Assembly (NCBI GenBank): GCA_036245805.1
Contig: BTRK01000002.1
Location: 40,778,661-40,842,660, forward strand
Length of the DNA stretch: 64,000 nucleotides
Reading direction: 5' to 3'
From: Pristionchus mayeri
Lineage: Eukaryota > Nematoda > Chromadorea > Rhabditida > Neodiplogasteridae
Below are positions 42,954 to 55,003 of the stretch, in pieces. The stretch's first letter is position 1. Each line of letters opens with the position of its first letter. The notes beneath the pieces are model-generated. The model was not told the DNA's origin and ran no database searches. It saw only the letters and a program-made list of their open reading frames with translations. The translations under genes and the position numbers were made by a program.

Positions 42954-43242
42954 CCTTTGTTCTAGAAGTGCTCACGTTTGATGTTACTTCTAAGAGCTTC
43001 TTGTCAACTCTTAAGATTGAGTGAGTAATCAAAAAGTTAAATTACTTACTAGTATACGTTTCGCATGTGGAGGGATGCGATTACGAATATAAGGTTGTAC
43101 ATGAAAAAATGGCAACTGTTAACAGGATCGTTTCAGGGGCGTTATAACGCCCCTGAAACTGAAACACAGTCTGACACTTCAAAAGAAACATCAGCAAAAA
43201 CAAAACAGCGCGTAATCCCTCCTCCCCACAAGCAAATGATGT

Positions 43243-44486
43243 TTTAACACGCGTATCACGAGTCGATGGATGAACCTCCTCGGGAACATTTTCAAAAAAG
43301 TTGTGCCGAATATCGTTCATATTGTTGTGGTAGAACACCCTAGAAGTAAGATTTCGAAAAATATGGGGCATGGGTCCCAGAGCCGGCTTTTAGTAATTTC
43401 CCGGTTTTGCAACCGGCCACACTGTATATATGCTCCCAGATGAGCTACAGATATGGCGATTAGCTCAAAATGCGCGGAAAAATATTTCCATCAACATTTA
43501 CGTTGCACTCGAGACGATTCGACAACAAGTAAAAATGCTCTGATTAAAAAACGAATTTTGTCAACAAAATAAAAATATTTTATCTGGGAAGCGGTGGAGC
43601 GCAGCAGATTTTTAATGCAGATTATGAAACAACAAGTGTATGTGTATGACATAAAAATATAAAAGCCGAATTCGAAGTGTCTTCTACTTGGCAATTTTCT
43701 CTCAAAATCGAAACTATGAAGAAAAAGTCGAAAATGACATTTTTCAGAACGTCGATTTCCCTTCTTTAAATGTTCGCAAATTGTTATTAGTGCTAGGTAA
43801 AGTAGGTATATCTCATTATAGAGGGTGCTAATTCGCGAATTAATGATGTAATCCATATTTATGCCTGGGTACCACGTTATTAGGGAAAATTAATAATTGC
43901 GAAGTTACAACCTCTTAAATGAGATTTACTTACTTTACCTAACATTAACAACAATTTTCGAACATTTAAAGAAGGGAAATCGACTTTCTGAAAAATGTCA
44001 TTTTTCGACTTTTTCTTCATAGTGTCGATTTTGAGAGAAAATTGCCAAGTAGAAGACACTTCGAATTCGGATTTTATATTTTTATATCATACACATACAC
44101 TTGTTGTTTCATAATCTGCATTAAAAATCTGCTGCGCTCCACCGCTTGCCAGAGAAAATATTTGTATTTTGTTGACAAAATTCGTTTTTTTAATCAGATC
44201 ATTTTTACTTGTTGTCCAATCGTCTCGAGTGCAACATAAATGTTGATGAAAATAATTTTCCGCGCATTTTGAGCTAATCGCCATATCTGTAGCTCATCTG
44301 GGAGCAGAAATACACTATGGCCTGGTGCAAAACCGGGAAATTACTAAATGCCGGCTCTGGGACCAATGCCCCATATTTTTCGAAATCTTACTTCTAGGGT
44401 TTTCTACCACAACAATATGAACGATATTCGGAACAACTTTTTTGAAAATGTTCCCGCAAACCACCACTGACTCGTGATACGTGTGT
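43243..44486. mobile_element. Foldback element FB8
   Basis: Ends CACGCGTATCACGAGTC and GACTCGTGATACGTGTG, each flanked outward by TTAA. Arms of about 600 bp pair through CGGGAACATTTTCAAAAAAG, AAGATTTCGAAAAATATGGG, CCGAATTCGAAGTGTCTTCT and TTGACAAAATTCGTTTTTT, meeting near 43865. No coding content. A lone diverged arm exists at about 9335-9560. Confidence 0.85.
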
Positions 44487-44896
44487 TAAACGGAAAATGC
44501 CTGACGTTCACTCCAGGGTACTGTAAGAAAAATCGTCGCTTTTGTGAGGCGAGGCCCGCGATTGTCGCGACTCTTTATCGATTTCCCGCGTGTTTAGTGT
44601 GATATTTATATTAGTTTCGGTGCTAATTATTGCCACTCTACTTGAACAATTCATATTTCGCGAGTTTATTCTGGTTTAACTAATTTTAACGATTTAAAAA
44701 CCAGGTTAAGCTTGCGAAAGTCGTGAAAACATTCTTTCGCTATGTTTACGCGTTTCTTTTACCTTGTTTGCGTGTTACCTGTTACATTTTTGTTAATATG
44801 ATCGTTCAGAACATCGCTCATCTTACGTTTTTAATGTGGATATTACAAATTATATAAAATGATTTTGTCACTAATTTTCTAATACGTATTTTGCAG

Positions 44897-45078
44897 TTCT
44901 CATGGCTGTCGTCTTCCGCCAGCGCAAGCAGTTCAGGCGAAAGGACGGAACATACATCTACTTCGAGGATAACGCCGGAGCTATCGTCAATAACAAAGGT
45001 GAAATGGAGTGATCAGCCATCACCGGACCCGTCGCCAAGGAGTGCGTCGACCTCTGGGATTCCCTTCCTTCCCAGTGG
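44897..45078 (+). pseudogene. rpl-23: rpl-23 (ribosomal protein uL14) pseudogene fragment
   Basis: After an acceptor TTTTGCAG the frame reads [33 protein letters not shown], then TGA (45010-45012) where glycine is expected, and continues SAITGPVAKECVDLW. This matches the C-terminal part of ribosomal protein L23 (uL14), one of the most conserved ribosomal proteins, at almost every position. The final residues are replaced by unrelated sequence, and the N-terminal half is absent upstream. The acceptor-like AG just before it suggests duplication of a genomic 3' exon rather than a retrocopy; no poly-A tail is visible. The in-frame stop and missing half make it non-functional. Confidence 0.9.
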
Positions 45079-45991
45079 TTAGTTAAGCTATAGTTTAGTT
45101 TGTTCTGGACTTTTGCGGTTAAAATTATGCATGTTTATGTTTAGGAACGGAAGTGCAGTTCAAGACGGCACTCGGAGGCATCGGAATGCCGCCTGCTTCG
45201 ACCACACTCAATACGTCTACCTTATTGGTTGAATTTATGGAACGTTAGAACAGGTTGTATCGTAAGTTTGAATCGCAAAATTTTAGTCCTGCTTTCAACT
45301 AATTTACTGTGGTCCTGACCAGTTGTATTAGTGTGGTGTTTTTTTCCATTGATAACTGAGAATTGTGGAGTATTTGACGTGTATGCGTGGTGTATAAGGC
45401 ATAGCGTCTGGCTAAATTCCAGTCAGCTAAAAAATGTACTAATATTTATATGCAGGTGCTCGCCGTGAAGTAGGCGGTCGCTGAGAAGGCGCTCCTCCGG
45501 ATCTTCATCAGCCCCATCTCTGAAGTCAGTTTTGATATTTGTCTGAGTTGGAGTAAGTCGTCTGACATGTAGCATTGGTGTTTCATAAATATATAACATA
45601 CTGATCGATATTCTCGGGCAGATCACCGAGTGAAATACGACGGCAAATCTTATTGTCCGATTAGTCAGATGTGAACGTCTCTTTCGCAAGTTGTAGGATG
45701 GAAACTAAACAATCTAGAAAAAAATTTATAAATCATGTGGAAATTTTCCTTCAAATTAAGTTGCTAAGTATTTGTTTCTTTATTTTTCATATTAGATTGC
45801 TAACAATTCCTTTTTTGAAACGTAAACATCGGGATGATAAATTAGTTTGTTCGAATTCCATAAGGACAATCAATCAAAAGCACACTGCCCAAAAATCGAT
45901 TATTATTTATATTTCGAGCTTTGATTCATTTTTGCCTTGGAAAGATAATATTTTTACATCAATATAAATATTTATTTCACAGTTAAGTAAG
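45079..45991. other. No gene recognised
   Basis: AT-rich. A GC-richer segment at about 45143-45235 (frame VQFKTALGGIGMPPASTTLN) and another at 45456-45530 look like degraded coding remnants, but I cannot assign them. Confidence 0.3.
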
Positions 45992-45995
45992 TTAA

Positions 45996-46136
45996 TAACC
46001 TATTAGTGAGCTAAATTTGCAAGGTTTAAAATGAAAAGACAAGACAAACGCGCGTTTAACGAGTAGAACCTTGTTAAACAACAGATCTAGACCACGAATC
46101 GCCTTCGTGCAGCTAATATCGCTCAATAATAGGTTA
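45996..46136. mobile_element. TTAA-type MITE
   Basis: Ends TAACCTATTAGTGAGC and GCTCAATAATAGGTTA, with TTAA at 45992-45995 and 46137-46140. Short, non-coding. Confidence 0.75.
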
Positions 46137-46141
46137 TTAAT

Positions 46142-47119
46142 TAATAATACTATGAAAGCAATATTTATTTTAATGTATAAACATTTAATTTCCAAGGTAA
46201 AAAATATTATCAACTCGAAATTTGCATTTCGATTTTACATATTAATTATTTTTGTTCATTGGTTGTCCTTATGGTTGTCGGCATAATTAAAATATTATCC
46301 CGATTTTTGCGATTCGAAAGTGGTGCTGTGCGTATCATAATATGAAAAATATAGTATTTTCGAGTTGTCGACTTAATTTGAAAAAAACATGATTTTTCGA
46401 TGTTTTAATGCAACTTTAATGTTAACGGGTTCTTGGTGCTCCCGAATGTCCTTGATGTATATCGATACTAGGGTTGGCAGAATAATTCCAATGGCGAGTC
46501 TCAGATCATTTGAGTTTCACTTTTTTCCTACTCGCCGGTGTCTCAGACTCGCGCGAGTCGGAATGATTGGGACTCTGCGAGTCTGAACTTTTCAATTACG
46601 TTTTATGAGTTTGCACGGCGCCTGTTGCTGGTACGCGCATACTTTTGGGAATGAATCGAATGAATTGGAGGCGATGATGCAGCTCTCGCTGCCCGCATCC
46701 TCGTACCTCGCAGAAAGACGGGCCAATCGATGGGCACCAGGTACGATAGTCATACATAGTTCCGCATGAGTATCGTGATGGTTACGGTAGATGGTTCATG
46801 TAGATCTATATTTTAACTTACAGTACCCATTTATTCACTGCAGGATCGGCGTGGACGAATGGTTGTGAGACGCTGCGTGCATTGGACCGCTCTGGCCCCT
46901 CGACTACCGTGTATGTTTGCCGCAATCATTTATTGATCGATTTATTTGTATTCTTATGATAAAATGTACATTACTTTGGATTGCCTGTGTTCATTACAAT
47001 CATTGCTGAAATGAAGAGAATATAAATTAAGAGATGGAGCAAGGGGACAATCTAGCAATAGTTCTTTATTCTAAAATGTACCCTTTAAAGCATCCCCTTT
47101 TGCTCGCAAGACTCCATGC
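46142..47119. other. No gene recognised; small inverted repeat
   Basis: GCGAGTCTCAGA/TCTCAGACTCGC inverted words lie at about 46493-46585. A two-exon open frame can be drawn through 46660-46740 and 46843-46975, but it has no family features and I do not call it. Confidence 0.35.
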
Positions 47120-47200
47120 TTCCATGGCGCAGTGGGTAGTGACTTTGACTGAAGATCCGAGGCGCTGGTTCGAATCCCCTCCTCTGCACCACACCACCAA
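47120..47200 (+). repeat. tRNA-Phe-like relic or SINE head
   Basis: CCATGGCGCAGTGGGTA (A box), GACTGAAGATC as in a tRNA-Phe anticodon loop, GGTTCGAATCC (B box) and a genomic CACCA follow at tRNA spacing. The acceptor and T-stems do not pair well, so it is not a functional tRNA. Confidence 0.5.
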
Positions 47201-47250
47201 ACACACTTTGCGTGCGCCGAGTGCATTTACCTTCTTGCATGGGGTGTCAG

Positions 47251-47987
47251 ACTGTGGTTAACGATGTAGACCATATAGCAAGAGTTCTCAATGGAGAGAT
47301 CACATTTAATGCGAATGTGGAAGGAAAGTGGCATTTAATGAGCATGCAGCTTCCAGACGGATACGTATGATTAACTTTTTAAAAAAAATTTTAAAAGTTA
47401 CTTTTTTTTTAAATTTAAAAATGCATAACTTATCACGACTTTTAGTACGACATACCAGATGTTAATGATGAACTCGCAGTTGCAAGAAATACACTAGACG
47501 ATTTAACGACAATTTGTACAATGGATGGTGGAAATGACGCCAAGTATGACGTCAAGATGAAATAGGTATAATTCTGAACACCTACATACCTGATGATATA
47601 CAATGTATACATATCAACATTGCTGTCTTTAGATTCACAAGGAATTGCAAGTTGAAATCGATGGTATAGTGAATCAAGTGGCGGAAAAGAAGAATGAAGT
47701 TCTCGAAAAGTCGGAGCAACTTGGAAAGCTGTTGACCACTTTGAAAACGGTTCGTATCGATTTTTTTATTTAGAGTAAATCATAATGCCAGGCGACGGAG
47801 TACAAAGAAATTATCAAGGATCTGGCAAAGACGATCGTTGACCAGTGCGAAACTCTTGTTGCATCGTTCGACGCCGTAATCAACTCGGCGAAGGTAAAAT
47901 CCAAAACATTAATAAATTACAATAGATCAAACTAGGTCTGTTCAGGGTCTTTCACAGCTCGAAGATGGATCGTTCGCATGCAATTAA
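47251..47987 (+). pseudogene. RING-family pseudogene lacking the RING (copy iii)
   Basis: Exons are 47251-47364 (VLNGEITFNANVEG to MQLPDGY), 47446-47565, 47633-47749, 47792-47893 and 47946-47987 (GLSQLEDGSFACN, TAA). They correspond to exons 7, 8/14 fused, 15, 17 and 18 of the family. The RING and most of the B-box are deleted: exon 47446-47565 passes directly from the pre-RING linker to TICTMDGGNDAKYDVKMK and then TAG where glutamine is expected (47563-47565). The coiled-coil exon DGIVNQVAEKKNEVLEKSEQ is well kept. It begins right after the tRNA-like relic. Confidence 0.75.
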
Positions 47988-48317
47988 GACATTCATGCAT
48001 TACTTTTCTTCATTATAATGCTGTTCGCAAATAATCCATTTGATCATGACTAATCTCTAAATTGTTGTATGATATTTTAATAACATACATCTAATAAACG
48101 AATCACACATCATAATTTCTGTGCACTAGCTCAGAGATCTTCGGGTCTGGAATTCATTGTAAACACATTTACTTATTCTATATAACAACAATGACAGAGA
48201 CAACAATACGAAGCTCTAAGATGTTCATCAGTTAGACATCATTCAGAAAGTGTACTGGATATAACAGGGAGGTGAGAATGGCAAGAGAATGGCAATGACT
48301 TGGAGAGAACAAGTAGA

Positions 48318-48848
48318 GGGGGGTGACAAAAGCACAACCGACAACAGCACAACAGATTGCCATTCTATGGATATTCGAGGTAGCAACTTGGGAATTGTTT
48401 TATTGTTATCAGTGTGTGGTACACTACACCACCCTGGTTAGATATTCAAACTACGCGGTTGTGGGTTTCACTCCTCCTCTATGTGGTTCATGGTCCAAAT
48501 TTGCGAAAATGTGAGGAAAATCGTGGATAGATAAACACCAAATGCCGTTACCATTCGATACTCTAGAACTCCAGTAACTAATGAAACCCAGCAGCATGGA
48601 CATCGATTAGTTACGGTATTTGGTGTTTATCTATCCACGATTTTCCTCACATTTTCGCAAATTTGGACCATGAACCCCTATACATAGAGGAGGAGTGAAA
48701 CCCACAACCGCGTAGTTTGAATATCTAACCAGGGTGGTGTAGTGTACCACACACTGATAACAATGAAACAACTCCCAAGGTGCTAACTCTAATATCCGGC
48801 GAATGGTGATCCGTTGTGCTTTTGCCGGTTGTGCTTTTGTTACCCCCC
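48318..48848. mobile_element. Foldback element FB9, 8-bp target duplication
   Basis: Ends GGGGGGTGACAAAAGCACAA and the inverse ending GTTACCCCCC, with perfect duplication CAAGTAGA (48310-48317, 48849-48856), hAT-type. Arms of about 230 bp pair nearly throughout (TGGTACACTACACCACCCTG, ACTACGCGGTTGTGGGTTTC, TAGATAAACACCAAAT). No coding content. Confidence 0.92.
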
Positions 48849-49098
48849 CAAGTAGACCATTCATGCACATCATCACTACAGTAATTTGTATTCGATTTGT
48901 TTCCCGCCATTTACCATCAGACGCACAAGTGCGTTTTCGAAATATGCTAAAGTCGTATTTCATTTGTAATTAGATTAATCTATTGTATTTGTAAGGCCAT
49001 ATTAAATATATATATATAATATATTAGTCTAAATAAATGGATATAATGTATTTATTTATTTACGATGTCACGCAATAATTAATATTTACTCGTTCAGA

Positions 49099-52074
49099 AT
49101 GTCGAGCAACGTGAGATTATTGGAGCCCATTCTGAACGAGCACTTAGCTGCTAACACATCGATCTTCCAGACGGAAGACGGTAGGTTTTTCCCTTTATCT
49201 CTTATCACACATCAACGGATAATTCACAATTTCAGGAACCAAATATTATTGCAAATTCGACGACCCAATGCGATTGTACGTGAAGTCGGGGTGAGAACGA
49301 TCAACATCATACTGGTTTAACAATAACTTCAAAAACACACTATTAGATAAACCTCCAAGTAGTCTTAGCCGTTACATGTTCCGCGTTGAAGCCGGCTTCG
49401 AGTCGGCTTCAGCCTTTCTGCCTCTACAAGTACAAATATTATTTTAAGAGGGGAAGTATTCGACGCACAACTGCCCAGTACAAAATTTCAACATACCGTC
49501 GCATACAAAAATGCAATCTACGTTTCCTTATTCGACTTCGTGCAACAGGCAAAACAGGTAACAGAAAAGCATGAATGTATTTGTGAATCGTTTACTAAGA
49601 TCGTCAAAGTGGTGTTCTCCTCATCCTATGGATTCCATGTATCACACGTTCGTGACCAAATTAAGGTGAGCGTGAGCGCAAATGCTTATTTTGGCCAAGA
49701 TCATGTTAATTTCCAACACTCCAAACACCTCCCCCAAACAGGTTGAAATCCAAATCTTCCGGGAACACTTTTCGATTTGAAATGAGCGAGACTGTGAACA
49801 AGACTCGTCTCTATTTTAGGGTGAAGAATTTCATTCACATGGATTATGTTCCCGCACAATCAGTGGAAAAACATATATTTATCGCTTTTCGGATGATCCG
49901 TATAGAGATTGTGTAACTTTCAACATCTCGAACTCAGAGCGACAAGGCCTGGAATTTAAGGCTATTCTCAGGTGAATAATTAGTTCACGATAACACGTAC
50001 ATATTTATCTGCAGAGGAAAGATAATATGTCTTTCAAAAACGGATTCACATACGCCATCGGTATACACATTGAGGGATAACGTAATCGTAGTAAAGGTAT
50101 TGAGTGTTAAATCCGAAGATATAAGATAATTTTCAGATGAAATATGACTATAATGCGGCGGTGTATGCTAAAGATTGCTCGGCATATGCGTATATATCGG
50201 TCATGGACAGCAAATTATATATTCTTGATTCTGAAAGTATGACGATGATGCATAGCTTACAGTTTTGGTGAGATTTAATCATGTGCTGCATAATTCCATC
50301 GATTGTTTTAGGGGTGTGAAGCAGGTCTGGAGAGTTTCACGAATCCATAAGGGAGAGATTTCTATAAATGTAAAGTCAGACGAGAATTGTTTCTTATATT
50401 CTGCGCAGCTGCCCAACGAATACGTAAGTATTGTTCGGTGGAAAGGAAGAGGTTTGATTATTTTAGCGCGACAATTTAAACACGGAAAAAGAAGAATTAA
50501 ACATCGAGCAGAACTCGAATCAGGTCAACACAGAGGTTAGCGAAATCACTAAATTACTAAATTTGTCTTGTGCTCGCTTCTTCTCTCTCCAGTTTCGCTA
50601 TCACACCGAAAAAAATACATACGGCGCTTGAAATAGATCAATCGATTTCGAATATATTAAAGGATTTTACCATTATAACTTTTGTAGAAAAAAACGGCGA
50701 TTCATATCATCAACGACAACCTAGACAGCGTTTGGGATCAGTGTTGCTGCCCCGTTTGCAACGAGAACTTCGGTGAGTTGTTATTATGTTGTTGTTTGTG
50801 TTTTTTTTAAATTCATTTATTTTTCCCTTCAGATTCCGATAGGATCATTCCTCGAATTCTCGATTGTGGACATTCTTTTTGTGAAGTTTGCATTCAACAA
50901 CTGCACACTGAGGAAAAGTAACTTTATTTTAGCAAACACCTGCTGATTGTGTTCCCTTGCAGAGTTAAATGTCCAAATTGCTCAGTTGTAACTGATCTAC
51001 CTAACGGAAAGGTCCTTCCCAAGAATTTTGGAATGATCAGTAAGTCCAGATTTTATTGCGTGAATCAATATTAATTAAGGCATATCCGAACAACTTCTGA
51101 AGACTCGAATAGAATCGAAAGTTACATGCAAATCTTGCGAAATGGTCAGTTGTTATTTAACAAATATGCGAAATGTCCTGGAATAATTATAGAAGTTTCC
51201 TACCACATCCGTTCGCATCTGCATAAAGGAAGAATGAAAAAAACTTTTACATAAAACTTTTACATAAATTTAGTGAACTTTTCTTAATATAAAATTTTTC
51301 TGTTTTAGTTCAATCAGACATTATGCGTCACTTGCGCACTAGATGGAGAACACGGTAGTCATGTTGTAAAGTATGACGTCAAGATCAAGCAGGTGGTTAC
51401 AATACATAGCTATCTCCTATGTTATAAACATTTAGATTCGATCTGATTTGCGTATTGCAATCGATAGTATAGTTGAACAAGTGGAGGGGAAGAAGAAAAG
51501 CGTTCTCGAAAAGGCAGAGCAACTCGAAGAGTTGTTGGAATCTGTTAAGAAGGTACTTCAATTCGCTTGAGCGCACTATCCTCAGACAAATTACTAAAAT
51601 TTCTACTTCAGAATTTATCGGAAGCAGCGATACCATCTCATGTGTTGAGCCAATTGAATAAAATTTGCTCGGAACAGGTTAGCGATACAACATTTTAGAG
51701 ATTTGTTCGAATAATCTTCGATATTTAATAAATACAATAGTTAACGATGGAGTTCGAGAAGTGAAACCACGATCTCTTCATTCTACGCGCTCTCTCGCCA
51801 TTCGACCGGTCGAGAGAGTGTGTAAAATGAAGATACGGTGACCCGAATTACGAATTCTATTCAGGAGGCATCCGATTACAAAGACATTGTGGAGGACCTG
51901 GCAAAAACGATCATTGATCAGTGCGAAACTCTGATTGAGTCGTTCGATACTGCAATCAGTTCAGCCAAATCAAGTTTTCTTTGGAACAATACAAACTTCC
52001 CTATTCCAGTTATTCAAACTCAGTCTGTTCAGGGTCTTTCTCTACTCGAGGATGGTTCGTATAAGGGAAATTAA
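49099..52074 (+). CDS. RING/B-box/coiled-coil protein, probable E3 ligase (gene D)
   Basis: Exons: 49099-49180, 49236-49290, 49449-49665, 49820-49971, 50015-50096, 50137-50267, 50312-50423, 50467-50535, 50688-50772, 50833-50917, 50963-51039, 51080-51144, 51193-51237, 51309-51392, 51436-51552, 51612-51677 and 51865-52074. The first 330 or so residues (MSSNVRLLEPILNEHL onward) are a domain I do not recognise. A C3HC4 RING follows: CPVCNENF...LDCGHSFCEVC...KCPNC. Then a B-box-like Cys/His region (KVTCKSCEM, LCVTCALDGEHGSH), a coiled coil (VEQVEGKKKSVLEKAEQLEE) and a C-terminal helix. Such proteins usually ubiquitinate partners. Exon 13 ends in TGA (51235-51237) where the paralogue has a cysteine codon and then a donor; skipping it restores a 562-residue frame. 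The last intron has lost its donor but stays open. Functionality is therefore uncertain. It converges on acyl-CoA synthetase E. Confidence 0.75.
51749..51859. mobile_element. hAT-type MITE (TAGAGTTCG family), degenerate, in gene D's last intron
   Basis: GGAGTTCGAGAAG...AACCACGATCTCTTCATTC pairs with AATGAAGATACGGTG...ACGAATTCTA. It ends five bases before the acceptor AG of the final exon. Confidence 0.7.
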
Positions 52075-54106
52075 AACATCCGATCAATCTCTATGTCGTA
52101 ATTTGATATATCGTATTGTGCCTGTATTATAATTGTATTTTGTATTTATTCTAATTGTAAGTTGTGCATAATGAACTGTTGTATGAAATCTCCTGATCGA
52201 GTTTGCGTCACGCCGTTGTAATCTCTTTCAGTGCTCGGCGTAGGATCTTGCCTGTTGGAGCCCTGAAATTGACATTGCAAATCAATATTAATATTATCAA
52301 TTTAGCAAATTTTTACGAAAATGTGTAAAAAAAGGTTCTCGATGGTGCTGATCACGGTGGTCAACTTCATTTTGCACGATCTCGACCGGTTGAGCCATGC
52401 TGTATGTAGGCACCAATTGCTGCTAATACCTCGGGATGGCATCGATGAAGAATACGCCACCAGTTATGTGTAGGTATTCCTCGAGAGTTTCTGAAAAAAT
52501 ATAAAAATAATGTAAGGATGGAAAATGAACTTTTTGAGACTTCCTTTGTATCATTCTCGGGTATGTTCCGTGGGTGAAACATATTTCTTAGTATGCACAT
52601 GCAACAAATGTACAATCAATGCCAACAAATGGAAACTCAATATGGGAACCTGCAACTATTCCCTCGACTTCAGCCGAAGTCAGCGTTTCATCTGCCTTCA
52701 CAACGAAGGCGCGAATCAGCTCGCCCCCGCTCTGAACAATTCGATAATATCGATAACTTGACAATATCTTTTTTCTGTGGGTTATATTCAAAAAGATCGT
52801 GAAAGCTGATAGAGACTTGTTTTAGCTCTAAAGAAATATTTCCGACGAACCATCTGATCCGTGGTGACTCCCACAACGGCCACGTCTTGGATTTTGTGGT
52901 GAGATAGCAGAACTCCTTCGATTATCGCGGGTCCTACCTGAGAAAGGCGCATACTTTCAAGCGAGTAGCAATGCATACATCCACGAACCTGTAGAGACTG
53001 ATTCTTGTAGTTCACTTTGATCATCTCCTTCATGCGGTCTACGATGTACAGCAGACCACGTTGATCGATGTAAGCAATATCGCCTGAGTTTCGTTAATCA
53101 TCATGTCAGATTAAGTTCGGAGGAAGATAAACTCCACTCTCTCTTCCCGGCTCCTTTTCTCAGCCTTCGCTTAGTGTTCGTGAATTCTACACATGCTCAA
53201 GCACAATTTCAGAATTCATAAAATAAAACGGAATATCATGAACTTTTCGTCCTGACATTTTAATGAAAACAATCGATATTTCACCAGTGTGCATCCATCC
53301 CTCCTCGTCAATGAACTCTCTCGTCGCCTTTTCATTATTCAAGTATCCGACAGCACGCGTTGGTCCTCGCACCCACAGCTCGCCCCGCTGTCCCTGTTCG
53401 CACAGCTTGTGGGTTTGTGGGTCCACTATCTGGAAAGGAATGGGCGATTGTCTTCAAACAAGCTGATGTACTTGCGCCAAGAAACCGAAATACTATTTCT
53501 CGAACTGTATCGTAATCTCACCTTCTGCTCGAAACCCGAGGCGATAATTCCCGCCGAAGCATTGATTCCTTCCTCCAGCAGCAAAGGCAGATGCGTTGCG
53601 ATGTTCTCGGTCATCCCGTATGCTGACGATTGCATCAGACATATACCATGAATTACCTACTCAGAATTAACAGGAATTATGTCTGTTGATAGTAAAGCTC
53701 AATTTGTGCAAGGGCGCACGCTGTATAGCCTCGAAGATGGTCAAACAATTATCTAATCGTACCTTGCACAATGTATTTGACGTTAGGATGGATAGCCCGA
53801 AATTCATTGCATATTTCTTGGGTGAGAGGAGCAGTGCCACACGTAATCATCTAAACCCATTGGTTTGGAATATTTTAATGACATGGTATCGTAAAAGCAC
53901 ATGTAAATGGAATATGGTATCGCTAGTTCTGATAGTTAGATTAGCTCACTTCAACGGAGAACAACGGTGCCTTTCTTTTAGCTAGATAAGCGAAAATTGG
54001 AGGAGAAATTCCAAGTTGACGAGGCTGAAAGCGATATTATTATGTGTCAGAAAACTGATGTTTTTGGAAAGTTTAACACGAGCATTGATGTATTTTATGT
54101 ATTGTA

Positions 54107-55003
54107 TTAGGTTGTCTCAAAAGTTTCTCCCTATTTTATTTTTCAAGTTTTTTCTCGCTTGCTTTTCCTGTCGGTAATTTCCATTTAGTGCAAGTTGGGG
54201 TTATGTAAGTAAAATACAATAGTAGGTTTGAATCGTTTCTAGAAAGCGTTGTATGCGAATAGTTATGCGATATCTCGAAAACTCAGAAAAAGTCAATTTT
54301 GGGTGCTCTTTCTTCGTCACTACAATTTGAATACGAGCTAAAATTTGATTATACCCTCTTGATATGTGATACTATAAGGGTTGCTCTTCAAGATTATAGC
54401 AAAATAACCGGCACTCCCGACGTATTAAACACAGGGTAAAGCAAAAAAGGCTGATTTCGAAGGACAAATTTCGCCATCTAGACTTCGAATACTACTGTTC
54501 ACGATCAGGTTGTTGTAGACTTCCCGAATTTAAAGTTTATAACGAACATTCCGAGTACTTCATTGACCACAACAATTGAGCTGGCTGGGTCAATCGCTAA
54601 AGGTGCAGGGCTATGCAATGTTTATCAACAGAAAACTGCCTATCGTGATTTTACGAACAAAAGCTCATCCCAAGTGTGGATAATCAGGCCTCCTAACTAT
54701 AATGCATATACCAAAATGCCCATATATCGCGCTTTACAATAGTGTGTCAGTTATGTGCCTATCACAATTCTCCATTCAACTATGAGCAAATAAATATAGT
54801 GGTTCTGGCGCAATTTCGCTGACTTTGGAAGTTTGCTGTGTTGGTATTACTAATTGTGTAGACCTGTGATAGCGTATTTTCGAAAGAGTAACCAAGCATC
54901 ATTCGACTACTGAAGGACTTGTGGGGATTCATCAACATTGCAGGGAAGGATAAATAAAAATCTAAAATTTGTAAAAAAGGGAGAAACTTTTGAGACAACC
55001 TAA
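54107..55003. mobile_element. Non-autonomous mariner-type element in gene E
   Basis: Starts TTAGGTTGTCTCAAAAGTTT and ends AAACTTTTGAGACAACCTAA, a near-perfect inverted repeat of about 27 bp, flanked by TA on both sides. 897 bp with no transposase motif. It lies in a gene E intron between exons 55046 and 54024. Confidence 0.92.

Noticed and set aside
46600..46980. Two-exon open frame around LEAMMQLSLPASSYLAERR
   Set aside because: It stays open across one plausible intron, but has no start, family motif or paralogue in the window.
47120..47200. Functional tRNA-Phe gene
   Set aside because: The A and B boxes and anticodon-loop word are present, but the acceptor and T-stems do not pair.
49360..49435. 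Extra exon in gene D reading PPSSLSRYMFRVEAGFESAS
   Set aside because: A chance likeness to copy C; the true match (GEVFDAQLP) lies in the next segment with correct phase, so this is intron.
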